Of a stretch of DNA of 64,000 bases, positions 7,152 to 15,947 are shown one piece after another. Both the position numbers and the translations under genes were made by a program. Position 1 is the first letter of the stretch; every line of letters begins with the position of its first letter. The notes beneath the pieces were generated by a model, which worked only from the letters and a program-made list of their open reading frames with translations, ran no database searches and was not told the DNA's origin. Origin of the DNA: Kribbella sp. NBC_01245 (GTDB lineage Bacteria; Actinomycetota; Actinomycetes; Propionibacteriales; Kribbellaceae); the NCBI RefSeq assembly GCF_036226525.1, contig NZ_CP108487.1:806001-870000 (forward strand). Direction: 5' to 3'.

Positions 7152-8516
7152 ATGGTTCAGCCCTCTCACTTTGGCCGCTATGCCGTGGTCCGGAAGCTGG
7201 GCAGCGGTGGTTTCGCTGCCGTCTGGCTGGTCCGGGACGAGGAGCTGGACGCCGAGGTCGCGGTCAAGGTCCTGGCCGAGCACTGGGTCGACGACCACGA
7301 CGTACGCCGCCGGTTCGTCGAAGAGGGCCGCTTCTTGCGCAAGGTCGAGTCGCCGTACGTCGTTGGTGTGCACGACATCGGCACCACCGCGGACGACCGG
7401 CCGTTCCTGGTGCTCACGTATGCCGACCGCGGCACGCTGGCCGCCCGGATCAAGGCGGGCCCGCTCGCCCTGTCCGAGACGGTGGACGTGATCGAGCACG
7501 TCAGCGCCGGTCTGCAGGAGCTGCACGACCGTGGCGTCCTGCACCGGGACGTGAAGCCGGAGAACGTGTTGTTCCGCAGCACCCCGACCGGCGAACGGGC
7601 GATGCTCGGCGATCTCGGCCTGGGCAAATCGCTGGACGCGGTGTCACGGATAACGATGCCGGGCGGCACCCCGGCGTACGTCGCGCCCGAGCAGGTTCGC
7701 GGTGACGTCCTCGATCCACGAGCCGACCTGTATGCGCTGGCCGCGGTTACCTACGCCGCGCTGGCCGGCCAACCGCCGTACGGCGCGACCACCCTGGCGG
7801 CGGTGCTGGCCGTCGACGGACCGCCCGAGTCGCTGCGCACGGTTCGCGACGACATTCCCGCCGAGGTGGACGCGGTCATCCTGCGCGGACTGCACCAGGA
7901 CCGCGAACAGCGCTGGCCCGACGTCCGATCGTTCGCCGAAGCCCTCAAGCTGGCCGCGCTGGTGCATAGCCCCGCCGCCGATCGACCTTCGGCGTGGCCC
8001 TGGGTGGCCGCAACAGTCGCGGCGGCGTTGCTGGGTGGCGCCGGTGGCTACCTGGGCTGGCAGTACGGCAACGACCGGAATTGGGTGCGGGTCGAGGACA
8101 GGCAGGGAATCCTGTCGGTCGATCTACCCCGCGGCTGGGCCGACAGCCGGTCCGACGGGGGCTGGCAGCCGACGGGTTCGACGACTCTGCCCGGTCTGCT
8201 GGTCAGCGAGGACAACAAGACCTGGGGCAAGGCCGAATCGAAGGTGTCGGGCGTCTTCACAGGGGTGTTGCCGCGGGGCGGCGAGTTGCCCGCGGCCACC
8301 AGTCTGCCGGTGCCGGCGGGTTGTACGGCGACGCCCGTGCATACCTCCGGGACCGCCGCGGTGACCGCCAAGTACGACGGCTGCCCGGACGGCATGACGA
8401 CGTACGAGCGAGTGATGCTGAGCCAGGGGGCGCTGATCCGGATCCAGGTCCGGGCCGACGATCAAACGAAAGCGGAGCGGGTGCTCGACTCGGTGCGTTA
8501 CCAGCCGACGAAATGA
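7152..8516 (+). CDS. membrane Ser/Thr protein kinase
   Basis: 454 residues. The kinase domain (about 8-265) has the glycine loop LGSGGFAAVWLV, catalytic HRDVKPEN, a DLG in place of DFG (LGDLGLGKS), and the APE motif (YVAPEQVRG). A single membrane segment WPWVAATVAAALLGGAGGYLG (about 278-298) leads to a roughly 155-residue outer domain without PASTA repeats. Inside kinase, outside sensor is the expected topology. It starts with near-zero leader and faces an ECF sigma gene; DLG is common among active actinobacterial kinases. A terminator hairpin follows at 8521. Confidence 0.92.
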   Translation: MVQPSHFGRYAVVRKLGSGGFAAVWLVRDEELDAEVAVKVLAEHWVDDHDVRRRFVEEGRFLRKVESPYVVGVHDIGTTADDRPFLVLTYADRGTLAARIKAGPLALSETVDVIEHVSAGLQELHDRGVLHRDVKPENVLFRSTPTGERAMLGDLGLGKSLDAVSRITMPGGTPAYVAPEQVRGDVLDPRADLYALAAVTYAALAGQPPYGATTLAAVLAVDGPPESLRTVRDDIPAEVDAVILRGLHQDREQRWPDVRSFAEALKLAALVHSPAADRPSAWPWVAATVAAALLGGAGGYLGWQYGNDRNWVRVEDRQGILSVDLPRGWADSRSDGGWQPTGSTTLPGLLVSEDNKTWGKAESKVSGVFTGVLPRGGELPAATSLPVPAGCTATPVHTSGTAAVTAKYDGCPDGMTTYERVMLSQGALIRIQVRADDQTKAERVLDSVRYQPTK

Positions 8517-8520
8517 CGAA

Positions 8521-8550
8521 GGTGCGGCCCCTCCGCGGAGGGACCGCACC
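8521..8550. terminator. bidirectional terminator hairpin
   Basis: GGTGCGG (8521-8527) pairs with CCGCACC (8544-8550) and CCCTCC (8529-8534) pairs with GGAGGG (8537-8542), with one C/A mismatch between them. It lies exactly in the 42-bp gap between two convergent genes, which supports a two-way terminator. Confidence 0.75.
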
Positions 8551-8558
8551 TGAAGAAG

Positions 8559-9764
8559 TCAGTGGCCGAGTTGGTACGGCCGCTTCTCGTCGTGGCCGGT
8601 GCCGTTCTTCAAGGGGGCGGCCAGTTCGCAGGTGCCGGTCTTCGGCGCGCACCGGACGATGGCGGTCTGGTTGCCCTGCTCGGCCAGCGTCAGGATGTGG
8701 TCGGCGTCCTCCAACACGGTGCCGACGATCGCGACAGCGGAGCCGCCGGACCATTCGCGGATCAGCTTGCCGTTCCGCACGTCCAGGGCTGCGAACACGC
8801 CGTCGCCGTAGCCGTCGCGGTAGGCCGGTCCGCCGAGCGCGAAGTCGCCCGCGCCGGGCAACTCGTCCACCGCGTACTTGCAGGTGCTCCAGCGCTTCTT
8901 GGCCGACGCCAGGTCGACCACTGCGGTGCAGCTGCCGTCGTCGAGCTGCGAGACGACTCCTGCCGCGAGCTGCCCGTCCGATGACACCGCGGACGGCGTC
9001 GGTACGGCGCTGATGGCCCGCGGCTGGTCCGAGCCCGCGGTCCACACGTACAGGGTTTCCTTCGAGTTTTTGCCCAGGGCACTGAAGTAGACCTCACTGC
9101 CGATGACCGCGCGCACGATCGGTCCACTCTCGCCAGTGCGCTGCAGCGACATCGTCTCGCCGGAGGGGTTGTCGCGCCAGGTCACCGTGAACCGTGGAAG
9201 CTCACTGCCGTCCGCAGCGGTCGGCTGAACAGTGTAGGCGCTGGTCGTGCGATCGGCTGAGGACGCTACGGAGTTCACGCTCTTGACGGTCGCGCCCCTG
9301 GAACCCCCGCTCCAGGTGGTGAGCACGGCCGTGCCGTCGTTCTTCGGGCTGTGCAGCACCAGCGCGCTGCCGGCACCGGCGCGGACCACGTCCCAGACCC
9401 CGCCGTCGGACGCCGGCAGGGTGAACTCGGTGTCGCCGAAGTGCACTGTCCGGTCCGCGACGTACGGCGTCTTCGGTGCGTCGCCTTGCTTCAGCTTGGT
9501 GAGGTCGAGCGTCAGCTTGACCGGAATGGCCGGGTTGCCGGTCGGCTTGTTCGTCGGCGTTGTGCCGGCGGTCCCCGGTGGGCCACTCGGCTTCGTGGAC
9601 GGCGTCGGCACCGTCGGGGTGCTGGCGCTGCTGTCGATCGGCTTCACGTCGCCGGACGCCGACGCGAGGTCAGGCGACTGCTGCGCGGCGACGAGCACTC
9701 CCGCCACCACGGCCGCGAGCGATACGCCCGTGACGAGGCCGGCCAGCTTGATGCTCCGGTTCAT
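8559..9764 (-). CDS. membrane-anchored or secreted protein with Pro/Thr linker
   Basis: 401 residues, family not recognised. An N-terminal hydrophobic segment (KLAGLVTGVSLAAVVAGVLVA, about 6-26) could be a signal or anchor. Residues about 45-85 are a Ser/Thr/Pro/Gly-rich linker. The remaining part is rich in short beta strands with Trp-Asp and Gly-Ser turns (GVWDVVRAG, ETLYVWTAGSDQPRAI, FAALDVRNGKLIREW), reminiscent of a beta-propeller, and holds two cysteine pairs. The ATG at 9764 is used because GGAGGG precedes it; a TTG at 9776 would include this site. It is convergent with the kinase, whose outer domain it might contact (speculative). Confidence 0.72.
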   Translation of the reverse strand: MNRSIKLAGLVTGVSLAAVVAGVLVAAQQSPDLASASGDVKPIDSSASTPTVPTPSTKPSGPPGTAGTTPTNKPTGNPAIPVKLTLDLTKLKQGDAPKTPYVADRTVHFGDTEFTLPASDGGVWDVVRAGAGSALVLHSPKNDGTAVLTTWSGGSRGATVKSVNSVASSADRTTSAYTVQPTAADGSELPRFTVTWRDNPSGETMSLQRTGESGPIVRAVIGSEVYFSALGKNSKETLYVWTAGSDQPRAISAVPTPSAVSSDGQLAAGVVSQLDDGSCTAVVDLASAKKRWSTCKYAVDELPGAGDFALGGPAYRDGYGDGVFAALDVRNGKLIREWSGGSAVAIVGTVLEDADHILTLAEQGNQTAIVRCAPKTGTCELAAPLKNGTGHDEKRPYQLGH

Positions 9765-9956
9765 AGTGCCCTCCAAAGTGGTTTCTCAGTCTGTCTTAAC
9801 GGGAGGGTTTGATGGTCCGGGGGCACGTTCGGTTCACGACTTCCTGAAATTTCCCAGATCGGGCTCTGGGACCGGGTTCTACCTGGCCTAGACGGCGTAG
9901 GTGCTCTCATCCAAGCGGGTGATGATCACGCAGTGCCATCCCGGGAGCCTAGGGGT

Positions 9957-11558
9957 ATGAGCGAGCCGATCGTCACCGCGCTGGGTCATGCCGGCCTGCG
10001 CCTCGACGCGCCCGGAATCCGGCTGCTGGCCGACCCCTGGCTGTCCCCGGGCGGCGCCTTCCTCGGCGCCTGGTTCCCGTTCCCGGACAACTCGCACCTG
10101 CTCACGCCCGAGCTGCTCGAGGTGGACCTGGTCGTGGTCTCGCACGAACATCTGGACCATCTCGATCTGGACCTGATCGCCGGCCTCCCGCCGGAGGTGC
10201 CGGTGGTGATACCGCGCTATCCGTCGACGATCATGCAGCGCCGGCTCCGCGCGATCGGCCGGACTCGGGTGGTCGTCCTCGATGCCTGGCAGCGATACCC
10301 GCTCGGCGACGACCCGGACGACTGGCTCACCGTGATTCCCGAGCAGTGCCCGATGAGTCACGACTCCGCGGTCCTGATCAAGGTGGCCGGGCGGAGCGTG
10401 CTGCATACGAACGACGCCCGGATCTCGCTCGCGCAGACCAGGCGGGCGATGGCCGAGGTCGGCGGACCGTTCGACCTGATGGGCGCGCAGATGTCCGGTG
10501 CCAGCTGGCACCCGGTCCGGTACGAGTACGACGAGGTCGAGCGGGAGCGGATCTCCACCATCAAGCGGGTCGGCAAGTTCAAAGCGGTCACCCGGCTCGT
10601 CCGCTCGGTCCGGCCGCGGCTGGTGATGCCGTACGCCGGTCCGCCCTGCTTCCTCGACGACGAGTTGTTCGAGCTGAACAGTGGGCTCCAGCCGGGTGGC
10701 ATCTTCCCGGACCAGGGCGAGGCGCTCGCGTGGTTGACCGAGCGCATTCCGGAACAGGCAGGGGTCTCGCTGCTGCCCGGTGACCGGGTGGAGCTTGGTG
10801 GGCTGGAGGTCTTCCGTGATCAGCATTGGCAGGGGTTCGCGCTCGACGCCGGTGCCGAGGAACGACGCCGCTACCTGACCGAGTACGCCGCCCGGCGCCG
10901 CTCCGCGATCGAGGCTGCCTGGGCGGCGAACCCACCAGCCGCGCCCGGGCTGGCCGAGAGGTTCAAGGCCCACTTCGAGTCGCTCGGGACCTTGTCGGAG
11001 TACTTCCTCGCACGGATCGGCATGACCGTCCGCTTCGAGGTCTCCGGCCCGGGCGGGGGCGTCTGGGATGCCCACATCGGCCCGGACCGCGTGGTCGTCG
11101 ACCTGGACGGCGGCGACTGCCATGCGGACTATCGGCTCGTGCTGGATGGTCGTTGGCTCGACGGTGTCGTGTCTGGCCGTACCCGGTGGGAGGAGCTGCT
11201 TCTCTCCCTTCGCTTCACCGCTCGTCGCCAGCCCGACCTCTACAACGACTACCTGGTGGGCCTACTGAAGCATGCCGACCGCGCCGCTCTCCGCGCTGTC
11301 GAGGAGTTCGAAGCCGCCCGCGACCCCGAGGAGACCATCGAGATCACCGTCGACGGCCGGCAGATCCAGGTCAGCCGCTTCTGCCCACATGCCGGTGAGG
11401 ATCTGGCCGAGACAGGTGTCGTGATCAACGGCGTACTGCGCTGCCTGGGCCACAACTTCGAGTTCGACCTGACGACCGGCAGTTGCCTGAACGCACGCTC
11501 GGACTCCCTTTACGTGAAGGCGGTCAGCTCCTACGAAGAGGTGTCGGAAGCCGTCTGA
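9957..11558 (+). CDS. MBL-fold metallohydrolase fused to a C-terminal Rieske domain
   Basis: 533 residues. The N-terminal half is a metallo-beta-lactamase fold of the UlaG/NAPE-PLD type: ALGHAGLRL, metal motif SHEHLDHLDLD (His about 62, 64, Asp 66, His 67) and HTNDARISL. The C-terminal 70 residues carry a Rieske 2Fe-2S signature C-P-H-X17-C-L-G-H (about 476-500). Known MBL/Rieske proteins include CMP-Neu5Ac hydroxylase, but there the Rieske domain is N-terminal. The ATG at 9957 has GGGAG 9 bases upstream; a GTG at 9933 is possible. The 3' end overlaps the convergent sugar-transferase gene by 28 bp. Confidence 0.85.
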   Translation: MSEPIVTALGHAGLRLDAPGIRLLADPWLSPGGAFLGAWFPFPDNSHLLTPELLEVDLVVVSHEHLDHLDLDLIAGLPPEVPVVIPRYPSTIMQRRLRAIGRTRVVVLDAWQRYPLGDDPDDWLTVIPEQCPMSHDSAVLIKVAGRSVLHTNDARISLAQTRRAMAEVGGPFDLMGAQMSGASWHPVRYEYDEVERERISTIKRVGKFKAVTRLVRSVRPRLVMPYAGPPCFLDDELFELNSGLQPGGIFPDQGEALAWLTERIPEQAGVSLLPGDRVELGGLEVFRDQHWQGFALDAGAEERRRYLTEYAARRRSAIEAAWAANPPAAPGLAERFKAHFESLGTLSEYFLARIGMTVRFEVSGPGGGVWDAHIGPDRVVVDLDGGDCHADYRLVLDGRWLDGVVSGRTRWEELLLSLRFTARRQPDLYNDYLVGLLKHADRAALRAVEEFEAARDPEETIEITVDGRQIQVSRFCPHAGEDLAETGVVINGVLRCLGHNFEFDLTTGSCLNARSDSLYVKAVSSYEEVSEAV

Positions 11559-12229
11559 ACAACGGTGCGTTGGGGGTCCCTCAAACCGGTGACGAACAGT
11601 GCGGTCAGGAAGAGATAGTGGATCGTTCGCCGCAGGGAGGGGTCGGCCAGGTACTCCTGGTCCGCGGCAACCCGGATGGGCACGAGGACCTGGAGGTAGT
11701 AGGCCTCGACGTCGGACCAGCCCTCGGGAAGGACGTTCGAGCGTTCGCGATAGTGCAGCTGGGCGGGACCGGTCAGGCCAGGACGGGCGAGCAGGATCGC
11801 CTGGCACGAAGCGGGGTAGCGGCTGGCAAGGCTGTCGCTCTCGGGGCGTGGGCCGACGAGGGTCATCTGGCCGCGTAGTACGTGCCAGAGCTGGGGGAGT
11901 TCGTCGATCGCCGTGCGGCGCAGGAACGCGCCGATGCGGGTGATCCTGGGGTCCCGCTGGGTGGTGACTTCGGGGCCGGAGGCAACCACCCGCATGGTGC
12001 GCAGTTTGTAGAGGCGGAACGGCCGGCCCAGTTCACCGATGCGGGTCTGCCGGAAGAAGACCGGCCGCCCGTCGGTCACCAGGATCAGAACGGCGATCAC
12101 CGCCACGAACGGCGAGACGAGAAGCAGCAACACCACGGCCACGAGGATGTCGAGTGTGCGCCGCACCGGTCCGACGCCGTCGACCTCGGATCGTCGTACT
12201 GGAGTGTGGGTTCGGGTTCTCTGCGACAT
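11531..12229 (-). CDS. bacterial sugar transferase, initiating phosphoglycosyltransferase
   Basis: Transfers a sugar phosphate from a nucleotide sugar to undecaprenyl phosphate, the first step of exopolysaccharide repeat assembly at the inner membrane face. 232 residues: RRTLDILVAVVLLLLVSPFVA re-entrant helix, FFRQTRIGELGRPFRLYKLRTM, then TRIGAFLRRTAIDELPQLW and GQMTLVGPRPE. It is the minimal catalytic type without the four-helix N-terminal domain of WbaP. Last gene of the operon that starts at 29338; its stop lies inside the 3' end of the convergent MBL/Rieske gene. Confidence 0.92.
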   Translation of the reverse strand: MSQRTRTHTPVRRSEVDGVGPVRRTLDILVAVVLLLLVSPFVAVIAVLILVTDGRPVFFRQTRIGELGRPFRLYKLRTMRVVASGPEVTTQRDPRITRIGAFLRRTAIDELPQLWHVLRGQMTLVGPRPESDSLASRYPASCQAILLARPGLTGPAQLHYRERSNVLPEGWSDVEAYYLQVLVPIRVAADQEYLADPSLRRTIHYLFLTALFVTGLRDPQRTVVQTASDTSS

Positions 12230-12247
12230 GGGTGTGCACCTCTTCTC

Positions 12248-13321
12248 TCAGCCGGTGCCGGCGGCAACGAACACCGCGGTGAACACTGTGGCGGCCAGAT
12301 CACACTCGCGGGCGAACGCGGCATCGTCGCTGGGCATCGCGGACGGTGTCATGTGGGTGACGAGCTGCCGGCCGCGGCCGCGTTGCCGGACGAGTTCGGT
12401 CCAGAGCGAGTTCGCGGACAGGTCGGTGCCGAGCAGGCTGACGGTGTTGCCCTGGTACTGCTGCCGCCAGGTCCAGATATCGACTGCCTTCGCCCCGGCG
12501 GTGACCGGAATGTCGATGTAGTCGGTGGCGTCGGCGCCTGCCTGTTCGGCCGAGCCCTGATAGCCATCGGGCTCGGCCAGCGCCTTGCGGGCCTGGAGGA
12601 TCGTCAGTTGCGCCCAGCCCTGGTTCCTGACCCGATCCCACGCATCCGTCTGGGCCTCGCGCTTGGTCAGTCCCCATTTGGCGTAAGTGGAGTCCTCCAG
12701 CAAGCCCGTGCTCAGGTCGAGCCGGTCGATCAGCCCGGCGCGCAGGTAGCTCTCCATCGCGGCCGCGGTCGCCGCCGGATACTTCAGTCGTACGCGTTGG
12801 GCGCAGCCCTGCTGGTTCGTGCCGCGCCAGGGCAGGCAGCCGAGTTCGGGCACGATCGCGTCCACCAGCAGTTGTTTGCCGGGGGCAACCTTGCCGAGTT
12901 CGGTCTTGGACTGCCTGAGGAAGTCGGCCGCTTGGGCCATGGTAATGAGCCCGTCGCGGTAGCCGAGCTCGTCGGACACCTTGAAACCGATGGTTCCCGG
13001 CACCTTGGCCAGCTCGCCGAGCCGCGCGATCGCCTGGTTGAAGGCAGCCGGTCCATCCAGCCAGCGGGCGACCAGATCGGTCTCCCACCAGATCGAGACA
13101 CCGCGTTTGTGGAGGGCGGTGGCCAACCCGACGTACCGGTCGGTGCTGGGGTTCGGTGCCGGGGCGGACGAGGTGGCTGGGGGCGTGGACCCTCCAGTCG
13201 GTTGCGATGGCGTCTCCGTGTTCGTGATGCCCGGAGAGGGGGACTGGCCCGCCCCAGGGGTCTCGTTGGAACAACCGGAGAACAGGAGTAGGAGCGCGAG
13301 CGGGACGACTGCGACCTTCAT
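12248..13321 (-). CDS. exopolysaccharide-operon lipoprotein, TIM-barrel-like
   Basis: 357 residues. The start at 13321 gives a clear lipoprotein signal MKVAVVPLALLLLFSGCSNE with lipobox FSGC, then a Ser/Pro/Thr linker to about residue 55. The longer open frame upstream is only a shadow of the flippase gene. The mature part (GVSIWWETDLVARWLD, TIGFKVSDELGYRDGL, YIDIPVTAGAKAVDIWTWRQQYQG) resembles a glycosidase-like barrel but no family was assigned. Overlaps the flippase stop by four bases, so it probably acts at the outer face of the membrane in polymer processing or retention. Confidence 0.78.
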   Translation of the reverse strand: MKVAVVPLALLLLFSGCSNETPGAGQSPSPGITNTETPSQPTGGSTPPATSSAPAPNPSTDRYVGLATALHKRGVSIWWETDLVARWLDGPAAFNQAIARLGELAKVPGTIGFKVSDELGYRDGLITMAQAADFLRQSKTELGKVAPGKQLLVDAIVPELGCLPWRGTNQQGCAQRVRLKYPAATAAAMESYLRAGLIDRLDLSTGLLEDSTYAKWGLTKREAQTDAWDRVRNQGWAQLTILQARKALAEPDGYQGSAEQAGADATDYIDIPVTAGAKAVDIWTWRQQYQGNTVSLLGTDLSANSLWTELVRQRGRGRQLVTHMTPSAMPSDDAAFARECDLAATVFTAVFVAAGTG

Positions 13322-14655
13322 GGCGACACCTCGGCAGCTCGTACCGCGCCCGTGCTGTGGCGGGCACGAGTCCGTCCGCTGAGCCGAAGCAGGAGGGCGA
13401 TCAGAAGCGCGTCCGTGCAGAGGTACGCCGCTGTCGAGGCGGCCGCGGCACCCAGTGCTCCGTAGGCGGGGATCAGCAGCAGGTCGAGAACCACCGTGAT
13501 GACCAAGCCGATGCCGAGCACGATCGAGTTGAGGCCGGGCGTGCCGCGTCCGTACAAGTAGGCACTGGCCACCCCCGACGCCCCAGCGAGCAGCATCCCG
13601 GCGAGCAGCACCCGCGCGGGCGCGACCGCCGGGCCGAACTCCTCGCCGTACAGCAGGCGCATCACCGGCGAGGTCAGCAGGAAGATCGGGATGGCGGCGA
13701 CCACGATGCCGAGCAGTGTCGGCCGGATCATCCGGCGCGCGACCGAGGCGGCCTCGGTCTCTCCGAGTTTGGCGAGCCGTGGATAGAACACCCAGGTCAG
13801 AGCCGTTCCCGGCAGCCGGAGAAGTTCCGCGTACTTCGAGGCGACCGCGTAGCCGCCCAGTACCGCCGGACCTGCCATCGCACCAAGGATCGCGAAGTCC
13901 AGGCGCAGGTTGAGCAATGTGATGAACCCGCCAACCTGACCTCGCAGTCCGTACGACGAAACTCGCCCTGCCAGCGCGCGATCTGGCCGCCCCCACCACC
14001 CGAAGCCGTTACCCGCCAGGCCGAATCGTCGCCAGCCGAGTCGTCGGCTGACCCTGCGCCAGGCCTCGACGGCGACGACGAGATCCGCCAGTCCGAGTCC
14101 GATCACGATCGCCGCCACCCCGTGGAACCCGACCAGGAGCGGCAGCAGGTAGCACGGCAAGAACGCGAGCTCTTCGGCGGCGATCACCACATCGCCACCC
14201 CGGCGATCCTCGAGACCCTGCAAGGCCGTCTTGCCGAGAGTCAGCAGTAGTTGGGTCGGAACGGTCGCGCCCGCGACCGCGATCAGGAGGACCGACTCCT
14301 GGGGGAAGAACACCTTCGCGACCACCGGTGAGGCGATCAGCCAGCATGCGGTGCCGAGCACTGCACCTCCGAAGCCGATGGCGATGAGCGTCGGCCACAA
14401 CCTCGGCAGGTCGCGCCGGGGCGACGCGAGGAAGTAGGCCAACGCACCGGGCAGGCCGAGCACGCAGAGGACGCCCACCAGGCCGGGCAGCATGCGGAGC
14501 AGTGCGTACTCGCCGACAGCGGCCGGGCCGCCGATCCTTGCCACGAAGACGGTAGCCAGCGTGAGTCCGACGATTGCCAATCCACGGGCGGAGGTGTTCG
14601 CCAGTACCGTCCGGAGCAGTTCGCCGGTGACAGGGATCCGCAGCCGGCTGCTCAT
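13318..14655 (-). CDS. Wzx-like polysaccharide flippase
   Basis: About 445 residues with 12 or so hydrophobic segments and the MATE/MOP-type N-terminus (LRTVLANTSARGLAIVGLTLATVFVARIGGPAAVGEYALLRMLPGLV). Moves lipid-linked repeat units across the membrane. The ATG at 14655 shares one base with the stop of the polymerase gene (TGATG); an upstream in-frame start lies within that gene and is less likely. Part of the exopolysaccharide operon. Confidence 0.88.
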   Translation of the reverse strand: MSSRLRIPVTGELLRTVLANTSARGLAIVGLTLATVFVARIGGPAAVGEYALLRMLPGLVGVLCVLGLPGALAYFLASPRRDLPRLWPTLIAIGFGGAVLGTACWLIASPVVAKVFFPQESVLLIAVAGATVPTQLLLTLGKTALQGLEDRRGGDVVIAAEELAFLPCYLLPLLVGFHGVAAIVIGLGLADLVVAVEAWRRVSRRLGWRRFGLAGNGFGWWGRPDRALAGRVSSYGLRGQVGGFITLLNLRLDFAILGAMAGPAVLGGYAVASKYAELLRLPGTALTWVFYPRLAKLGETEAASVARRMIRPTLLGIVVAAIPIFLLTSPVMRLLYGEEFGPAVAPARVLLAGMLLAGASGVASAYLYGRGTPGLNSIVLGIGLVITVVLDLLLIPAYGALGAAAASTAAYLCTDALLIALLLRLSGRTRARHSTGAVRAAEVSP

Positions 14656-15947
14656 CAGACCCGCTTCTTCTGACGGTCCTGCATGACAAGAACCAGCACT
14701 GCGACGAGGCCGAGCCAGGTCCACAGATGACGGAAGTGCAGGACTTCGTAGAACCCCGCGGCCGTGGCCATCACCGGTCCTATGACAGCGAGCAGCCAGG
14801 GCCGTGGCACAAGCTCGGCATAGTCGTCCGGCAGCTTCCCGACCACCAGTCGTACGCAGCGCACGAATACCGCGACGCCGAGAGCCAGCAGGCCGATCGC
14901 ACCGATCAACCCGCGTTCGAGCAGCGTCGCGAGGTAGTCGTTGTGCGCTTCCTTGACGTACGGCGCCTGATTGGCCGCGAGGGTCGCTTTGGTCCGCGCC
15001 GGGCCGAAACCGGTGGCGTCGCCTTGCAGGAACAGGTTGGTTCCTTCGTTCACGATCGTCGCGCGTTCGCTGGTGGAGCTGCCGCTGCGGCCGAAGGAGT
15101 CGCGGAGCAGCGGCACGCTGCCGGCCGCCGCTTCACGGATCTGCCCCAGGTCGACCCGTGGCATCACGAAACTGAACATCAGGCCCGCCACCAGCGTCGA
15201 CGCCGCCAGCGTCGACAGACCGACGACCGCGCCATACCGCTTGTACCCGGTCACCGCCACGCAGAGAGTCAGCGCGACCAGCAGGGTCAGCATGGCGCCG
15301 TTCGATCCGGTGAAGCCGATGGCGGCGAGAACGAGGGCGTAGGCGATCCGCCGTACGCCGGGCGATCGCGGACACTTGCAGGCGGCCATGATGAACAGCG
15401 AGACGACGAGGTAGTTCCCCGCCAGGTTCGGATCGCCGAACGTGTACGACGCACGCACGCCGTCCTTGGCCGAGACGCCGGTGAGCGCGTTGATGCCGAG
15501 GATGTAGGAGAGCGCCATCACGCCCGAGTAGACCGGCGCCGTCCGGCACCAGGCGCGGCTGACGGCGGCGATCACGGCCGGGTTATGCCGTCCCATGACC
15601 AGGGCGGCGCTCCAGGCGAGCAGCAGTACGTCCTGGGCCAGCACCAGGCCGACACCGACGGGCGCCTGCGCCACCATGGCCGCGAAAGCACCGCCGAGCA
15701 CCAGACCGGCGACCCCCACCAGATAAGGCACTTTGACGGGCAGGTGCTCATGAACCGACCACAGCAGGGCAAGTCCGATGCACAGCGTCATGCCGACGTC
15801 CGTCAGCGCGGTGTTGGCCGGCCCGGTCGGCAGCAGGAACGGAAGCAGGCAGACGGTGAGCCCCATCATCGTCGCGAGTACGTCACCGCGAGGTGGTCTG
15901 GTCCGGGCGATGCCGCCGGGCGCACGTTGTGGAAGCTCGATCGTCAT
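14655..15947 (-). CDS. Wzy-like polymerase / O-antigen ligase family protein
   Basis: 430 residues, around 10-12 membrane segments (GLTVCLLPFLLPTGPANTAL, LVGVAGLVLGGAFAAMVAQ, GLIGAIGLLALGVAVFV) and a long outer loop containing SFGRSGSSTSERATIVNEGTN and KEAHNDYLATLLERGLIGA. The EAHNDYL segment is typical of the Wzy_C/O-antigen-ligase family. Expected to join repeat units or to ligate the polymer outside the membrane. ATG overlaps the phosphotransferase stop by four bases. Confidence 0.88.
   Translation of the reverse strand: MTIELPQRAPGGIARTRPPRGDVLATMMGLTVCLLPFLLPTGPANTALTDVGMTLCIGLALLWSVHEHLPVKVPYLVGVAGLVLGGAFAAMVAQAPVGVGLVLAQDVLLLAWSAALVMGRHNPAVIAAVSRAWCRTAPVYSGVMALSYILGINALTGVSAKDGVRASYTFGDPNLAGNYLVVSLFIMAACKCPRSPGVRRIAYALVLAAIGFTGSNGAMLTLLVALTLCVAVTGYKRYGAVVGLSTLAASTLVAGLMFSFVMPRVDLGQIREAAAGSVPLLRDSFGRSGSSTSERATIVNEGTNLFLQGDATGFGPARTKATLAANQAPYVKEAHNDYLATLLERGLIGAIGLLALGVAVFVRCVRLVVGKLPDDYAELVPRPWLLAVIGPVMATAAGFYEVLHFRHLWTWLGLVAVLVLVMQDRQKKRV

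Noticed and set aside
7131..7544. Extension of the ECF sigma frame to 328 residues
   Set aside because: Overlaps the kinase gene; the core sigma domain starts after 7130.
11882..13291. 469-residue plus-strand open frame
   Set aside because: Antisense shadow of the sugar transferase and lipoprotein genes.
13322..13999. N-terminal extension of the lipoprotein frame
   Set aside because: Lies within the flippase coding region and hides a perfect lipoprotein signal; start moved to 13321.
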